DNA from: Nitrospirota bacterium
GTDB lineage: Bacteria; Nitrospirota; Nitrospiria; SBBL01; JAADHI01
DNA: 64,000 nt
Assembly (NCBI GenBank): GCA_029261135.1
Contig: JAJDBX010000065.1
Span: forward strand, 1 to 64,000
Direction of reading: 5' to 3'
The notes under the pieces are model-generated. The model was not told the origin of the DNA and did not search any database. It saw only the letters and a list, made by a program, of their open reading frames with translations. This document shows positions 24,686 through 34,545 of the stretch, piece by piece. The first letter of the stretch is position 1; each line of letters opens with the position of its first letter. The position numbers and the translations under genes are program-made.

Positions 24686-24745
24686 GTTTTTATCTTTTAT
24701 CGTGAAATTTTTTATATATTATATTAGCTTCAAGTGAGGGGGAAG

Positions 24746-26164
24746 ATGAGTCATTCAAGTATCGCAACTGAAGATTTTAAAGTAAAAGACATGTCACTCG
24801 CAGAATGGGGTCACAAAGAGATTGCCTTGGCTGAAGTCGAAATGCCAGGCTTGATGGCGCTTCAGAAAAAATATGGTAGTGAAAAACCCTTACAAGGGGT
24901 ACGCATCATGGGGTCTTTGCACATGACCATTCAGACGGCGGTTTTGATTAAAACCTTGGTCGTCTTGGGTGCAGATGTGCGTTGGGCCAGTTGCAATATT
25001 TTTTCAACACAAGATCATGCGGCATCCGCGATTGCTGATTTAGGTGTTCCTGTTTTTGCTTGGAAAGGCGAGACCCTTAAAGAATATTGGTGGTGTACAA
25101 AACAAGCCTTAATCTTTCCGGGTGGGAAAGGCCCTCAACTCATTGTTGATGACGGCGGCGATGCCACGATGATGATTCATGTGGGCAGAGACGGGGAAGA
25201 AGATCCTTCCATACTAGATAAGCTTGTTGAAGCAGAGGATGAAAAAGAGTTATTCCTTTCTTTAAAAGAAACCCTTCAAGAAGATAAACAGCTTTGGCAT
25301 AAAATTGCTGTCGAAATGAGGGGCGTTTCTGAAGAAACGACCACGGGGGTTCATCGTCTATATCACATGATGGAGCAGGGGAAATTACTTTTTCCTGCAT
25401 TTAATGTGAATGACTCGGTTACAAAGTCTAAGTTTGATAACTTGTATGGATGTCGCGAATCCCTTGCGGATGGTATTAAACGCGCAACCGATATCATGAT
25501 TGCCGGGAAGGTTGTGGTGGTGGCCGGATACGGTGATGTCGGTAAAGGCTGTGCCCATTCCATGAAAAGTTATGGTGCGCGTGTCATTATCACTGAAATT
25601 GATCCGATTTGTGCACTTCAAGCGACTATGGAAGGTTACGAAGTCAAGACAATGGAAGACGCCTTATCTGAGGGAAATATCTATGTCACGACGACAGGAA
25701 ATTTTGATGTCATTACAGCAGATCACATGTCAAAAATGAAGGATAAGGCCATTGTTTGTAATATTGGCCATTTCGATAATGAAATCCAGGTTGCACAACT
25801 CAATAAATGGGCTGATATCAAAATAAGCAACATCAAACCCCAAGTGGACGAATATGTCTTCCCGGACGGGCATTCCATTATTCTTCTCGCAGAAGGACGA
25901 TTGGTGAATTTAGGCTGTGCGACGGGTCATCCTTCTTTTGTCATGAGCAATTCCTTTACCAATCAGGTTCTGGCACAGATTGAACTTTGGAAAACGGAAT
26001 ATAAAACAGATGTCTATCGTTTACCGAAAGAACTGGATGAAGAAGTGGCGCGTCTCCATTTGGAGCATGTGGGTGCAAAATTAACAAAATTAACACCGAA
26101 ACAAGCGGCTTATCTAGGTATTTCTGCAGAGGGGCCCTATAAGGCAGATCATTACCGATATTGA
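24746..26164 (+). CDS. ahcY: Adenosylhomocysteinase
   Basis: 472 residues, the bacterial long form. The NAD-binding motif [14 protein letters not shown] and the [15 protein letters not shown] segment after it are complete. The N-terminal substrate region has [15 protein letters not shown], and the C-terminus ends in the essential KADHYRY. It removes S-adenosylhomocysteine, the product of SAM-dependent methylation, and follows metK directly. The start ATG at 24746 has GAGGGGGA just upstream; an in-frame GTG at 24734 overlaps that site. Confidence 0.98.
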   Translation: MSHSSIATEDFKVKDMSLAEWGHKEIALAEVEMPGLMALQKKYGSEKPLQGVRIMGSLHMTIQTAVLIKTLVVLGADVRWASCNIFSTQDHAASAIADLGVPVFAWKGETLKEYWWCTKQALIFPGGKGPQLIVDDGGDATMMIHVGRDGEEDPSILDKLVEAEDEKELFLSLKETLQEDKQLWHKIAVEMRGVSEETTTGVHRLYHMMEQGKLLFPAFNVNDSVTKSKFDNLYGCRESLADGIKRATDIMIAGKVVVVAGYGDVGKGCAHSMKSYGARVIITEIDPICALQATMEGYEVKTMEDALSEGNIYVTTTGNFDVITADHMSKMKDKAIVCNIGHFDNEIQVAQLNKWADIKISNIKPQVDEYVFPDGHSIILLAEGRLVNLGCATGHPSFVMSNSFTNQVLAQIELWKTEYKTDVYRLPKELDEEVARLHLEHVGAKLTKLTPKQAAYLGISAEGPYKADHYRY

Positions 26165-26194
26165 TACACCCGTTTGTCGATTTTTAGGATATAA

Positions 26195-27028
26195 ATGCCT
26201 TGGTTTAAAAAGGAAAGACACCTCCTGCCCGATCCCAGAAGCGTTAAGTTTCCTGAAGGGCTTTGGGTAAAATGCAACAACTGTCGTCAGATTATCTATC
26301 GCAAGGAGTTGGTGCGATCAGACAAGGTGTGTCCAAAATGTGATTATCACTTTCCGATCACCGTTAACGAACGCATTGCGATGGTTGCCGATGAGGGCAG
26401 CTTCACAGAATGGGATGCAGCCCTTGCGCCTGAAGATCCACTCAAATTTAAAGACACGATGCGTTACACTGAACGCTTGAAGAAAAACCGGGAAAAAACG
26501 GGCTATCCGGATGCGCTGGTGATGGGTGGGGCAAAAATCAACGCGCAAGCTGTTGCACTTGCGATTTTAAATTTTAGCTTTATGGCGGGGAGTATGGGTT
26601 CTGTTGTGGGTGAAAAGTTAACGCGAGGCATTGAGCGTGCAACAGAAGAGAAGATTCCATTAGTCCTTTTTTCTGCGTCCGGTGGCGCGCGTATGCAAGA
26701 AGGTGTGCTCTCTTTGATGCAGATGGCGAAAACATCTGCTGCCATTGCCCGGCTTCAAAAGGAGAAGGTGCTTTTTATTTCTGTCTTAACGGATCCCACC
26801 TTTGGCGGCGTGACCGCCAGTTTTGCGATGTTGGGCGATATTATTATTGCAGAGCCAAAGTCTTTAATTGGTTTTGCAGGCCCCCGCGTCATCCAACAAA
26901 CGATTAAAGAGCAATTGCCTAAAGGATTTCAGCGGGCAGAGTTTTTATTAGATCATGGGATGATTGATATGATTGTTGAAAGAAAAACCATGAGGGAAAC
27001 ACTGATACAACTCCTCTCATTTTTTTAG
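26195..27028 (+). CDS. accD: Acetyl-CoA carboxylase carboxyltransferase subunit beta
   Basis: 277 residues. The N-terminal zinc ribbon has CNNC (about 27-30) and CPKC (about 46-49). The crotonase-fold carboxyltransferase core shows FMAGSMGSVVGEK, LFSASGGARMQEG, DPTFGGVTASFA and IGFAGPRVIQQT. It transfers CO2 from biotin to acetyl-CoA for fatty acid synthesis. It follows ahcY by 30 bases behind AGGATAT. The accA partner is not in the window. Confidence 0.97.
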   Translation: MPWFKKERHLLPDPRSVKFPEGLWVKCNNCRQIIYRKELVRSDKVCPKCDYHFPITVNERIAMVADEGSFTEWDAALAPEDPLKFKDTMRYTERLKKNREKTGYPDALVMGGAKINAQAVALAILNFSFMAGSMGSVVGEKLTRGIERATEEKIPLVLFSASGGARMQEGVLSLMQMAKTSAAIARLQKEKVLFISVLTDPTFGGVTASFAMLGDIIIAEPKSLIGFAGPRVIQQTIKEQLPKGFQRAEFLLDHGMIDMIVERKTMRETLIQLLSFF

Positions 27029-27074
27029 AGTAGACGTTCTTTCTTCACGATATTGTAAACCTTCCACCGTTTAT

Positions 27075-27479
27075 TTAGGATAAGCGGTAACTCGCACAAG
27101 ATTTTTCTGTCTCCCACAAGCGAACTTCTGATATGGGTAGGTTCTGGGAAGTCGCATAATCATAGATCATTTTAGCGATGACCTCCGCCGTCGGGTTTTC
27201 ATTTGTGACCAAGTAGGATTCGCCGAGTATTTTGAGAGAAGGAATGAGCGGATCTCCCTTACATAAGATCAATTTATGATCTAGGGTTTCATCAATCCAA
27301 GTTTGAACAATCTGCTTAATCTCTTCAAAATCCCGAACCATCCCCAGTGTATCGAGTGTTTCTGCATAAAGTACGATCTCGACTTTGCCATTGTGTCCGT
27401 GGAGGTGACGACACTTACCCGCATAGTTAAGGAGTCGGTGTCCATAGCAGAAATGTACTTCACGGGTCACAGTATACAA
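27075..27479 (-). CDS. queD: 6-carboxytetrahydropterin synthase (QueD/PTPS family)
   Basis: 134 residues. Zinc ligands His14, His27 and His29 (GHRL and RHLHGHN) and the catalytic Cys23 are present. The C-terminal E-K pair in WETEKSCASY is also present. It makes carboxytetrahydropterin for queuosine and 7-deazaguanine synthesis. The frame continues upstream to 27518. I place the start at TTG 27479 because AGAGGG lies nine bases before it and the resulting MYTVTREVHF start matches the family. It lies 48 bases after the large ATPase gene on the same strand. Confidence 0.9.
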   Translation of the reverse strand: MYTVTREVHFCYGHRLLNYAGKCRHLHGHNGKVEIVLYAETLDTLGMVRDFEEIKQIVQTWIDETLDHKLILCKGDPLIPSLKILGESYLVTNENPTAEVIAKMIYDYATSQNLPISEVRLWETEKSCASYRLS

Positions 27480-27527
27480 TTTATCTATCCCTCTATTTAT
27501 TGTGGATTGTCGGCGCAATAGCGTCGA

Positions 27528-29426
27528 CTAGGTTTCGTTTAGCGGATCGTTTTGTAAAGCGTGACGACAATAGGGGCATGTGGCCCAATCGGGTTGAAGC
27601 AGTTTTCCGCAGGCATGGCATACGTAGGGAGAGGCTTCTGAACAATAGGGACAGATCAAAAAATCGATGCGTATCGCGTGATGGCATTTGGGGCAGGTAC
27701 TTTTAAAGGCCTCATCTTTTTCGACGACACGGTTGACCTCTTCCAGGGTTGTGATTCCCATTTTGGCCTTTTCAAGGCCATCTTCTTCCATTGAAGTCAT
27801 CCCGACGGTAACACTTGCGGCTCGTATTTCTGAATCTGTCGCATTCGCAGAAATCAACTCCCGTGTTTTAGGCGTGATTGGCATCACTTCAAAAGCGCCG
27901 ATTCGCCCACTAAACCCCGTATGATCACATAATGAACAGCCTGTTTCAAAAATATCGAGATTTGAATCGTCGGCCTTAAAAAGCTCGAGACAGCGACTAC
28001 AGCGTTTCCGAATCAGACGCTGTGCGATGACCCCGATAAGACAAGAAGAAACCAGGAAAGGTGGAATGCCGATATCGATTAAGCGGGTAATGGTGGATGG
28101 GGCGTCATTGGTATGGAGGGTTGATAAGACCAAATGGCCCGTCATCGCAGCACGGAAGGCAATCTCTGCTGTTTCTAAGTCTCTAATCTCTCCGATCAAA
28201 ATAATGTTGGGATCCTGACGCAGAATCGCCCGGAGTGCTTTGGCAAAAGTCATGCCCACTTCATTGTTAATCTGGATTTGGTTGATGCCGTCTATTGTGT
28301 ATTCGACAGGATCTTCCACGGTTGTCAGGTTGTTTGTGACCGATTTGAGTTCCTGAATCAGGGCGTAAAGTGTGGTCGTTTTCCCGCTTCCGGTGGGCCC
28401 GGTCACGAGGATCATCCCTTTTTGCTTGCGAATCATTTTTCGGACGATCTCAGCGTCTTTATCTCGGAGCCCCACCTGATCGATATCGATCAAGACCTTC
28501 GATTGGTCTAAAATCCGTAGAACGACTTTTTCTCCATGATTTGCGGGCAAAGTGGAAACACGAAGATCGACGGCTCTGCCCTCTGCCATCACACGTACCG
28601 CACCATCCTGAGGCAAACGTCGTTCAGAAATATCAAGCGTGGCGAGAATTTTGATGCGTGAAACCAATGGATTTTGTACCCATTTGGGTAGCCGCATCTC
28701 TTCTCTAAGGAGTCCATCAATCCGGTAGCGCACACGAAATTCGTTTTGGCCCGGCTCGATATGGATGTCACTAGCCCTCATCTTGATGGCTTTTCCGATA
28801 ATAATGTTGGTGAGTTGAACCACAGGGCCGAGCAGGCTTTTTTCTTCGAGCGACCGGGTATCCATATGGAGTAGGTTGGATTCGGCCAAATCTGGAATGA
28901 CTTGTAGGGAGCCCACTGTAAAATCTTTTGCAGAGGCTTGAACAATTTTATCCACGGATGAGGTGTCGAAGTGATAACTTTGCTCAATGGTTTCGAGGAT
29001 ATTTTTTTTTGTCGCAATGGCGGGAGAGATGGCGATCCCTGCGTAAAATCTCAGATCATTTAATGTTTCATAATTTAAGGGGTCGGCAATGGCCATTTTG
29101 AGTTCTTTTTCTTGGGCCTTAATGGGGACAGCAAGGTGTCGTCGAGCGAGCCACTCCGGGATCATCAAAAAAAGATCCGAATCAATGGTCATCGTATGTG
29201 GTGTGACGTAAGGAATGTTGTTAATGGCACCGATGGACTGGGCGATGAGATCTTCCGAAACAATCTTGAGTGAACTCAAGATTTCTCCGAGGCGTTTCCC
29301 GTTTTTTTTCTGTTCTTCGAGGGCCCAGGTAATTTGCCGATCGGAGAGGTGTCCTTTTTGGGCGAGAAACTCGCCGAGCCGTGGCGGCTTTCCAAGCTTT
29401 CTTTTAGATTGAGGAAGTGTTTTCAA
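27528..29426 (-). CDS. PilB/GspE-type secretion ATPase with C-terminal double zinc ribbon
   Basis: 632 residues. The N-terminal MshEN-like region has RLGEFLAQKGHLSDRQ, and a second RLGEIL repeat near 45. The GspE core has Walker A GPTGSGKTTT (about 345), the Asp box, Walker B IILIGEIRD and HTNDAPST. A tetracysteine zinc motif follows (CSRC ... CSLC). Unusually, the end carries four more CxxC pairs, CPKC, CPYC, CHAC and CPYC, that is, two extra zinc ribbons. Such ATPases power type IV pilus or type II secretion assembly. No pilC, pilM-Q or pilin genes are nearby. The start is TTG 29426. Confidence 0.85.
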   Translation of the reverse strand: MKTLPQSKRKLGKPPRLGEFLAQKGHLSDRQITWALEEQKKNGKRLGEILSSLKIVSEDLIAQSIGAINNIPYVTPHTMTIDSDLFLMIPEWLARRHLAVPIKAQEKELKMAIADPLNYETLNDLRFYAGIAISPAIATKKNILETIEQSYHFDTSSVDKIVQASAKDFTVGSLQVIPDLAESNLLHMDTRSLEEKSLLGPVVQLTNIIIGKAIKMRASDIHIEPGQNEFRVRYRIDGLLREEMRLPKWVQNPLVSRIKILATLDISERRLPQDGAVRVMAEGRAVDLRVSTLPANHGEKVVLRILDQSKVLIDIDQVGLRDKDAEIVRKMIRKQKGMILVTGPTGSGKTTTLYALIQELKSVTNNLTTVEDPVEYTIDGINQIQINNEVGMTFAKALRAILRQDPNIILIGEIRDLETAEIAFRAAMTGHLVLSTLHTNDAPSTITRLIDIGIPPFLVSSCLIGVIAQRLIRKRCSRCLELFKADDSNLDIFETGCSLCDHTGFSGRIGAFEVMPITPKTRELISANATDSEIRAASVTVGMTSMEEDGLEKAKMGITTLEEVNRVVEKDEAFKSTCPKCHHAIRIDFLICPYCSEASPYVCHACGKLLQPDWATCPYCRHALQNDPLNET

Positions 29427-29600
29427 AACCGAACCATGATTAAAAGAGCCATTCTAACTTTCCCTTAAAACGATGTCAATGAAGCTGAACCTAAGGGCCT
29501 CTGGATTTATTTCGGATCCCGTTCTTGGCTTTAGAAGTGGCTCCTTTTATTGTCTCTATGAAAAAGATGTGTTACGATGCACTCCATAATTAGGGCTGAA

Positions 29601-30584
29601 ATGGCACGTCGATTTCAATATCTTAGTGTAGGTTTTTTGCTGTTTTTTGTTGCTCTTTTTGGGTGTGAGCAGCGCTTGAATGTCTTTTCGATCGGGTTTA
29701 GTTACCACAACCCTGATATCATTTATATCGGGACTTCCGGCGGAGGATTTTATAAAAGTATTGATGGCGGAAATTCGTTTAGCCCACAAAGTGAAGGATT
29801 GACGAATTTTAACATCATGGCAATTGCCGTAAATCCTGCCCTTTCTTCTCTAGTTTATGCCGGGACTTATGGGGACAGTGTTTATCGAAGTGTGAATAGT
29901 GCGGGAAGTTGGAATATCTCCAGTCATGGATTGGAAGATAATGTGGGTACTCAGGCGGTCAATGAAGTTATTTTCGATCCACAGAATCCGGAGCGGATGT
30001 TTATTGGCACCAATCACGGGGTGTATCTCACGAAAGATGGGGGCAGTGCCTGGGAATCCATGAACATGGGCCTGGGCAACCGCTTTGTGATCTCACTGAG
30101 CATTCATCCTCAAAACAGTGCGATTCTCTTCGCAGGCACAAATGAAGGTCTTTACATCACCACCAATGGGGCCAGGCAATGGGGTATTGCCTCAACAAAA
30201 ACAATTACTTGGGCTGTGAACACGGTTCATATTGATTCAAGTCAACCAGATATTGTTTACGCGGGAACGAATCTAGGTATTTATAAATCAACAGATCGGG
30301 GTCTGAACTGGGAAGCGAGAAGTGAGGGACTTGAGACCCCGTTTGTTTCTGCCATTGCCAGTGATCGCTCTAATTCGAATCGCGTTTATGCGGGCAATAG
30401 AGACGGGGTTTACGGAACAGAAAATGGTGGAAAAACGTGGGCCTTGCTACCCAATTCTCCGACTTCTGTTTTATCCCTGGTCAGTCATCCTCACAAGGGA
30501 GAGACTTTTCTGGTGGGTGCCATGAAGGGTCTGTTTAAAGCGGAAAGCCATGGAACACAATGGACAAAATTAAAGGTCAAATAA
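29601..30584 (+). CDS. Beta-propeller (BNR/sialidase-like repeat) lipoprotein
   Basis: 327 residues. The signal ends in a lipobox (LFGC). The mature part is a chain of repeats of about 43 residues with the pattern PxxVYxGTxxGxYxSxDxGxxWxxxxxGL (for example DIIYIGTSGGGFYKSIDGG and DIVYAGTNLGIYKSTDRG). These are Asp-box repeats that fold as a propeller. No glycosidase catalytic residues are evident, so a scaffold or assembly role is likelier than sialidase activity. The ATG at 29601 is preferred to 29577 because AGGG lies just before it and the signal then begins properly. It is paired with the next gene. Confidence 0.8.
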   Translation: MARRFQYLSVGFLLFFVALFGCEQRLNVFSIGFSYHNPDIIYIGTSGGGFYKSIDGGNSFSPQSEGLTNFNIMAIAVNPALSSLVYAGTYGDSVYRSVNSAGSWNISSHGLEDNVGTQAVNEVIFDPQNPERMFIGTNHGVYLTKDGGSAWESMNMGLGNRFVISLSIHPQNSAILFAGTNEGLYITTNGARQWGIASTKTITWAVNTVHIDSSQPDIVYAGTNLGIYKSTDRGLNWEARSEGLETPFVSAIASDRSNSNRVYAGNRDGVYGTENGGKTWALLPNSPTSVLSLVSHPHKGETFLVGAMKGLFKAESHGTQWTKLKVK

Positions 30585-30608
30585 TTGTACAATAAGAGAG
30601 ATTTCACA

Positions 30609-31619
30609 ATGAAGTATCGAAGTATCGATTTCCTTTTTTTCCTCCTCCTCTTTTTCAGTTTCTTGATGGTCGCGTGTCCAAGGACGCCGGAGATGCCTGA
30701 TCGCTCTGAAATTTCAACAGGGTGGGACGTGCAAAACGTCCCTGTGGATACATCGCTTGGGGGGCTTTTCTTTTTAGATGAAAAAATGGGCTGGGCCACG
30801 GGCAATAAAGGGGTCATTCTGCACACAAAAAATTCAGGGAAAGATTGGCTTGTTCAGGAAACCGGTACAAAGGTGTTGATTGTTTCAGCCTATTTTGTGA
30901 ATGAAAATCTGGGTTGGGCTGTGGGGGATAAAGGATTGATTGCCCATACCACAGACGGGGGAAAGACTTGGGGTCCGCAGGCCAGTGGTCAGAAAAAAGA
31001 TTTGACCCACGTTTATTTTATTGATGAGAAGCAGGGCTGGATTACGGGTGCGAAGGGGATTCTCCTCTCCACGGATGATGGCGGTGCGCATTGGTCTCGG
31101 GCTAAAGGAGATTCAAGAATGACGATGAACGCCGTCCTTTTTACGGATAAAGATCATGGATGGATTACGGCCCATAAAGGCAAATTACTTTTTACCGAAA
31201 ATGGTGGGAAAAATTGGGCCATTCGAGAGACGGGAACCCAGAAAGACTTGCTCCGAATCTTTTTTGTGAACAAACAGACCGCATGGATTGTGGGGAATGG
31301 CGGACTTATTCTTAAAACCACCGATGGTGGGCAAACGTGGATACCCCAAACGAGTGGGGTCAGCTTACTTTTAACAGATGTTTCTTTTGCAAATGAAAAG
31401 ACCGGATGGGTGGTTGGCGGGAGTGGCATGGTGTTACACACGAAGGATGGCGGTGAAACCTGGGTTCAGCAAACGACGGGCACCTTACAATTTTTGACCG
31501 CCGTCCATTTTGCGAACGAAAAAGTCGGCTGGGTCACCGGAACCAAACAGACGATCCTTTATACAGAAAAGGGCGGAGAAGCACCAGCGACCTCTGAAGC
31601 CAAGGCGGCAGAGAATTAA
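30609..31619 (+). CDS. Ycf48/HCF136-like beta-propeller lipoprotein
   Basis: 336 residues. The signal ends in LMVAC. About six repeats of GWAxGxxGxILxTxDGGxTWxxQxSGT type fill the rest (for example KMGWATGNKGVILHT, TAWIVGNGGLILKTTDGG). This repeat is characteristic of the Ycf48/HCF136 family, which in phototrophs assists photosystem II assembly. In non-phototrophs such proteins are exported propellers of unknown role. It starts 24 bases after the preceding propeller gene, so the two are probably co-expressed. Confidence 0.82.
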   Translation: MKYRSIDFLFFLLLFFSFLMVACPRTPEMPDRSEISTGWDVQNVPVDTSLGGLFFLDEKMGWATGNKGVILHTKNSGKDWLVQETGTKVLIVSAYFVNENLGWAVGDKGLIAHTTDGGKTWGPQASGQKKDLTHVYFIDEKQGWITGAKGILLSTDDGGAHWSRAKGDSRMTMNAVLFTDKDHGWITAHKGKLLFTENGGKNWAIRETGTQKDLLRIFFVNKQTAWIVGNGGLILKTTDGGQTWIPQTSGVSLLLTDVSFANEKTGWVVGGSGMVLHTKDGGETWVQQTTGTLQFLTAVHFANEKVGWVTGTKQTILYTEKGGEAPATSEAKAAEN

Positions 31620-31636
31620 GTCCCTATCCCCTTTGT

Positions 31637-32650
31637 TTGGGAAGCCACAGATTGAATCGACCTTTTTTTAAAAAAATTCCAATCCAGACAGGGACAAACA
31701 AGCTGGCCCTTTACGGCAGTTACGATCAAAATATTAAAATGATCGAAGATGCTTTTTCGGTTGAGATTACTGCGCGAGGTGAGGAGATTCGCGTTTCTGG
31801 GGTGCGTGATCAGGTTGAACAGGCCGAAGGGGTTATTGTTCAACTGATGATAAGTGCTCGGGGGGAGCGACATTTTCCCGTCGAAGAGATTCATCGTGCG
31901 ATTCAGGCCGTTATTTCGGAAGGAAATGGCGAAGATGAGGCGCTGATGCTTTTAGAATCGGAAAAAGATAAGATTGTTGTTTCCGGAAAAAGAAGATCCA
32001 TTGTGCCAAAATCGGTGGCTCAGAAACGTTATATCAATCACGTCCAAGCCTATGATGTTGTGGTTGGGATTGGTCCGGCCGGTACAGGTAAAACCTATTT
32101 GGCGATGGCGATGGCGGTTTCTGCCTTCCTGAAAAAAGAGGTTGAGCGGATTATTCTCGTGCGCCCGGCGGTTGAGGCAGGAGAGAGCCTCGGTTTTTTG
32201 CCCGGTACCCTTGTTGAAAAGGTCAATCCCTACCTCCGCCCGCTTTACGATGCTTTATACGATATGATGGATATCGATCAGGTGACGCGGCTGTTGGAGC
32301 GGGGTGATATCGAGATCGCCCCTTTGGCGTTTATGCGGGGGCGTACCCTTAATGATGCCTTTGTCATATTAGATGAGGCGCAAAATACGACTTCGATGCA
32401 AATGAAGATGTTTTTAACCCGTATCGGTTATCGCTCTAAAGCCGTGGTGACGGGTGATATAACTCAAATTGATTTGCCTAAAGCGCAGCTTTCTGGGTTG
32501 GTCGAGATTCAAAAAATACTAGAGGATGTGCGCGGTGTTCAATTTACCTATTTCACAGCAAAAGATGTTGTGCGCCATCATCTTGTACAAGAGATCATCA
32601 AGGCCTATGAATCTTATCAAGTACAAAAGCGAGACGCTCCTCAGGCTTAA
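31637..32650 (+). CDS. PhoH-family ATPase (PhoL/YbeZ type)
   Basis: 337 residues. An N-terminal KH-like region (LALYGSYDQNIKMIEDAF) is followed by the PhoH ATPase with Walker A GPAGTGKTY, a VRPAVEAGESLGFLPG segment, and Walker B FVILDEAQNTT, plus GDITQIDLP. YbeZ-type PhoH proteins work with YbeY in RNA metabolism. The ybeY gene follows immediately. The start is uncertain: TTG 31637 fits the family length, TTG 31652 is an alternative, and no strong ribosome-binding site is visible. Confidence 0.9.
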   Translation: MGSHRLNRPFFKKIPIQTGTNKLALYGSYDQNIKMIEDAFSVEITARGEEIRVSGVRDQVEQAEGVIVQLMISARGERHFPVEEIHRAIQAVISEGNGEDEALMLLESEKDKIVVSGKRRSIVPKSVAQKRYINHVQAYDVVVGIGPAGTGKTYLAMAMAVSAFLKKEVERIILVRPAVEAGESLGFLPGTLVEKVNPYLRPLYDALYDMMDIDQVTRLLERGDIEIAPLAFMRGRTLNDAFVILDEAQNTTSMQMKMFLTRIGYRSKAVVTGDITQIDLPKAQLSGLVEIQKILEDVRGVQFTYFTAKDVVRHHLVQEIIKAYESYQVQKRDAPQA

Positions 32651-33106
32651 ATGCCGTCTGATTTTTACATGCAAATCTCAATTTTAAACAAACAAAGGAA
32701 GTACCCGGTTGACGAAAAGCAGATTCATCATTGGATACGTCAGGTTTTGTTGATGCAAAAAATGAAACATGGGGAACTGAGCATTGTTTTTGTGAACAAT
32801 CGTCGGATGAGAACTTATAATCGAGATTACCGAAAGATAGACCGGGCGACCGATGTCTTGGCCTTCCCGATGTTGGAAGGTATCGGAGGCGATCTCCATC
32901 CCGGTTTTTTGGGTGATATTATGATTTCGCTCGAAATGACGGAAAAAGAAGCGTATCTGTATCAAAAGGCGATGTCGGAACAATTGTTAATTCTCTTGGT
33001 TCACGGGATTCTGCATTTATTAGGCTACGATCATGAACGATCCGAATCGGAAGCGCATCGTATGAGTCGGCGGGAACAATTTCTTCTCAAGCGGATTGAG
33101 AGGTAA
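32651..33106 (+). CDS. ybeY: Endoribonuclease YbeY (16S rRNA maturation factor)
   Basis: 151 residues, the family norm. The zinc motif HGILHLLGYDHE (H-x3-H-x5-H) is complete, and RATDVLAFPM is the other conserved block. It processes the 16S rRNA 3' end and takes part in ribosome quality control. The ATG directly abuts the phoH stop, and ftsY follows by five bases, a common housekeeping arrangement. Confidence 0.95.
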   Translation: MPSDFYMQISILNKQRKYPVDEKQIHHWIRQVLLMQKMKHGELSIVFVNNRRMRTYNRDYRKIDRATDVLAFPMLEGIGGDLHPGFLGDIMISLEMTEKEAYLYQKAMSEQLLILLVHGILHLLGYDHERSESEAHRMSRREQFLLKRIER

Positions 33107-33111
33107 TTTAA

Positions 33112-34026
33112 ATGGCCGAAGGCTTTTGGAAAAAAACAGGCGCAGCACTTTCAAAAACACGGGCCTTTCTCTCTTCAGGACTTGAGACTCTTTTCTCTCG
33201 GAAAATTAATATCGACGGAGAAACTCTTGATGACCTTGAAGATTTGCTCATGAGTGCAGATCTGGGGGTAGATGTGACCCAGCGTTTGATCTCTGACCTT
33301 AAAACTTCCGTTGAACGTAAAGAAGTGGATGACCTTGAGACCTTAAAAGAGAAATTACGTGTCTCTCTTTTTGATATTATAAATAAGGTGTCACATGTTC
33401 AAGTTTCGTTGTCACGGCCTACAGTGAGCCTTTTTGTTGGAGTGAACGGTGTGGGCAAAACCACATCCATCGGTAAAATCGCATGGCAACAGAAATCTGA
33501 AGGGAAAAAAGTGCTGCTTGCCGCAGCCGATACCTTTCGGGCGGGAGCGGCCAATCAATTGTCGATTTGGGGGGAGCGTGTCGGGGTTGATGTGATTCGC
33601 CATAATGGGGAAGCTGACCCCTCAGCGGTGGCCTATGACGCCGTCAGCGCCGCCTTGGCGCGGAAGGTCGATCATTTGTTGATCGATACCGCAGGACGTC
33701 TTCAAACCAAGCACAATCTCATGGAAGAACTGAAAAAGATGCTCCGCGTGATTTCAAAGCAAATCCCAGAGGCGCCGCACCAAAAAATCCTTGTTCTTGA
33801 TGCGACAACAGGCCAGAATGCACTCTCTCAGGCAGAGCACTTCCAAAAAGCGGTGGGTCTGACTGGGGTTTTACTGACAAAACTCGATGGTACTGGCAAA
33901 GGCGGTATTGTGATTCCCATTGTCGAATTACTTTCCATTCCGATAATGCAAGTGGGTGTCGGAGAAGGCTTGGAAGACTTGATCCCTTTTGATCCAGAAG
34001 CATTTATCTCGGGTCTTTTTGGATAA
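33112..34026 (+). CDS. ftsY: Signal recognition particle receptor FtsY
   Basis: 304 residues, a short form lacking the long acidic A domain. The helical N domain (about 1-95) is followed by the SRP GTPase NG domain: GVNGVGKTTSIGK (P-loop), AADTFRAGAANQL, DTAGRLQTK, TKLDGTGKGG and the closing GVGEGLEDLIPFDPEAFISGLF. It receives ribosome-SRP complexes at the membrane. Overlaps nothing; the start follows AGAGGTAA. Last gene of the phoH-ybeY-ftsY group. Confidence 0.97.
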   Translation: MAEGFWKKTGAALSKTRAFLSSGLETLFSRKINIDGETLDDLEDLLMSADLGVDVTQRLISDLKTSVERKEVDDLETLKEKLRVSLFDIINKVSHVQVSLSRPTVSLFVGVNGVGKTTSIGKIAWQQKSEGKKVLLAAADTFRAGAANQLSIWGERVGVDVIRHNGEADPSAVAYDAVSAALARKVDHLLIDTAGRLQTKHNLMEELKKMLRVISKQIPEAPHQKILVLDATTGQNALSQAEHFQKAVGLTGVLLTKLDGTGKGGIVIPIVELLSIPIMQVGVGEGLEDLIPFDPEAFISGLFG

Positions 34027-34423
34027 AATAGCCTATGTAATTAATGTAGAGAAAGATCCATCTAGGTTTCGAGATGAGGATAAAAGGGCTCTATTTTGAT
34101 GGGCGTGCCTTAATGGAATGTAAAGCATATCTTCAGTAATTGATCCAATTGATGAATTGTCTTAGCCCTATTTTGAGGATTATGTTTGATCTTAGAACGA
34201 TTTAATGATCCTTTGGGTAATGAAGTCGAAAGGGTATTTCTGAGAAATTAAAGCCATTGATTCGAGTGGGAGATTCGATTCAACATTAAATTGAAGAGAA
34301 TGTGAGAATAATAGGATCAATTTCAGTGGAAATGTATATAGAAAAAATTTAAGAGGTCTTGATTTATTAGTATTGCAAAAATAAAACAATCTTGATTTTC
34401 TCTTACTTTTTTTTGAAAAAATG
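34027..34423. other. About 400 bp of AT-rich intergenic DNA
   Basis: No gene is supported here. The stretch separates ftsY from the promoter of the surface-protein locus, and its base composition falls sharply from the housekeeping region. This could mark an insertion boundary, but I see no repeats or att-like ends. Confidence 0.4.
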
Positions 34424-34452
34424 TTGACAGATCTCCTTATATTGGTTATAAT
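34424..34452 (+). promoter_or_regulatory. Consensus sigma-70 promoter of the secreted hydrophobic-x-Gln protein genes
   Basis: TTGACA (34424-34429) and TATAAT (34447-34452) are both perfect and separated by 17 bases. Transcription would begin near 34460, giving a leader of about 85 bases before the ATG at 34546. Such a perfect promoter implies strong, perhaps constitutive, expression. Confidence 0.88.
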
Positions 34453-34545
34453 TCCCAGTACTTAGAGTAGGAAAGTAGTTTTTTTTGTAAAAAGGTATTG
34501 TTTGGCAGTGCTAACGAGAACATCTTTTTAAGTAGGGGGGTGTGA

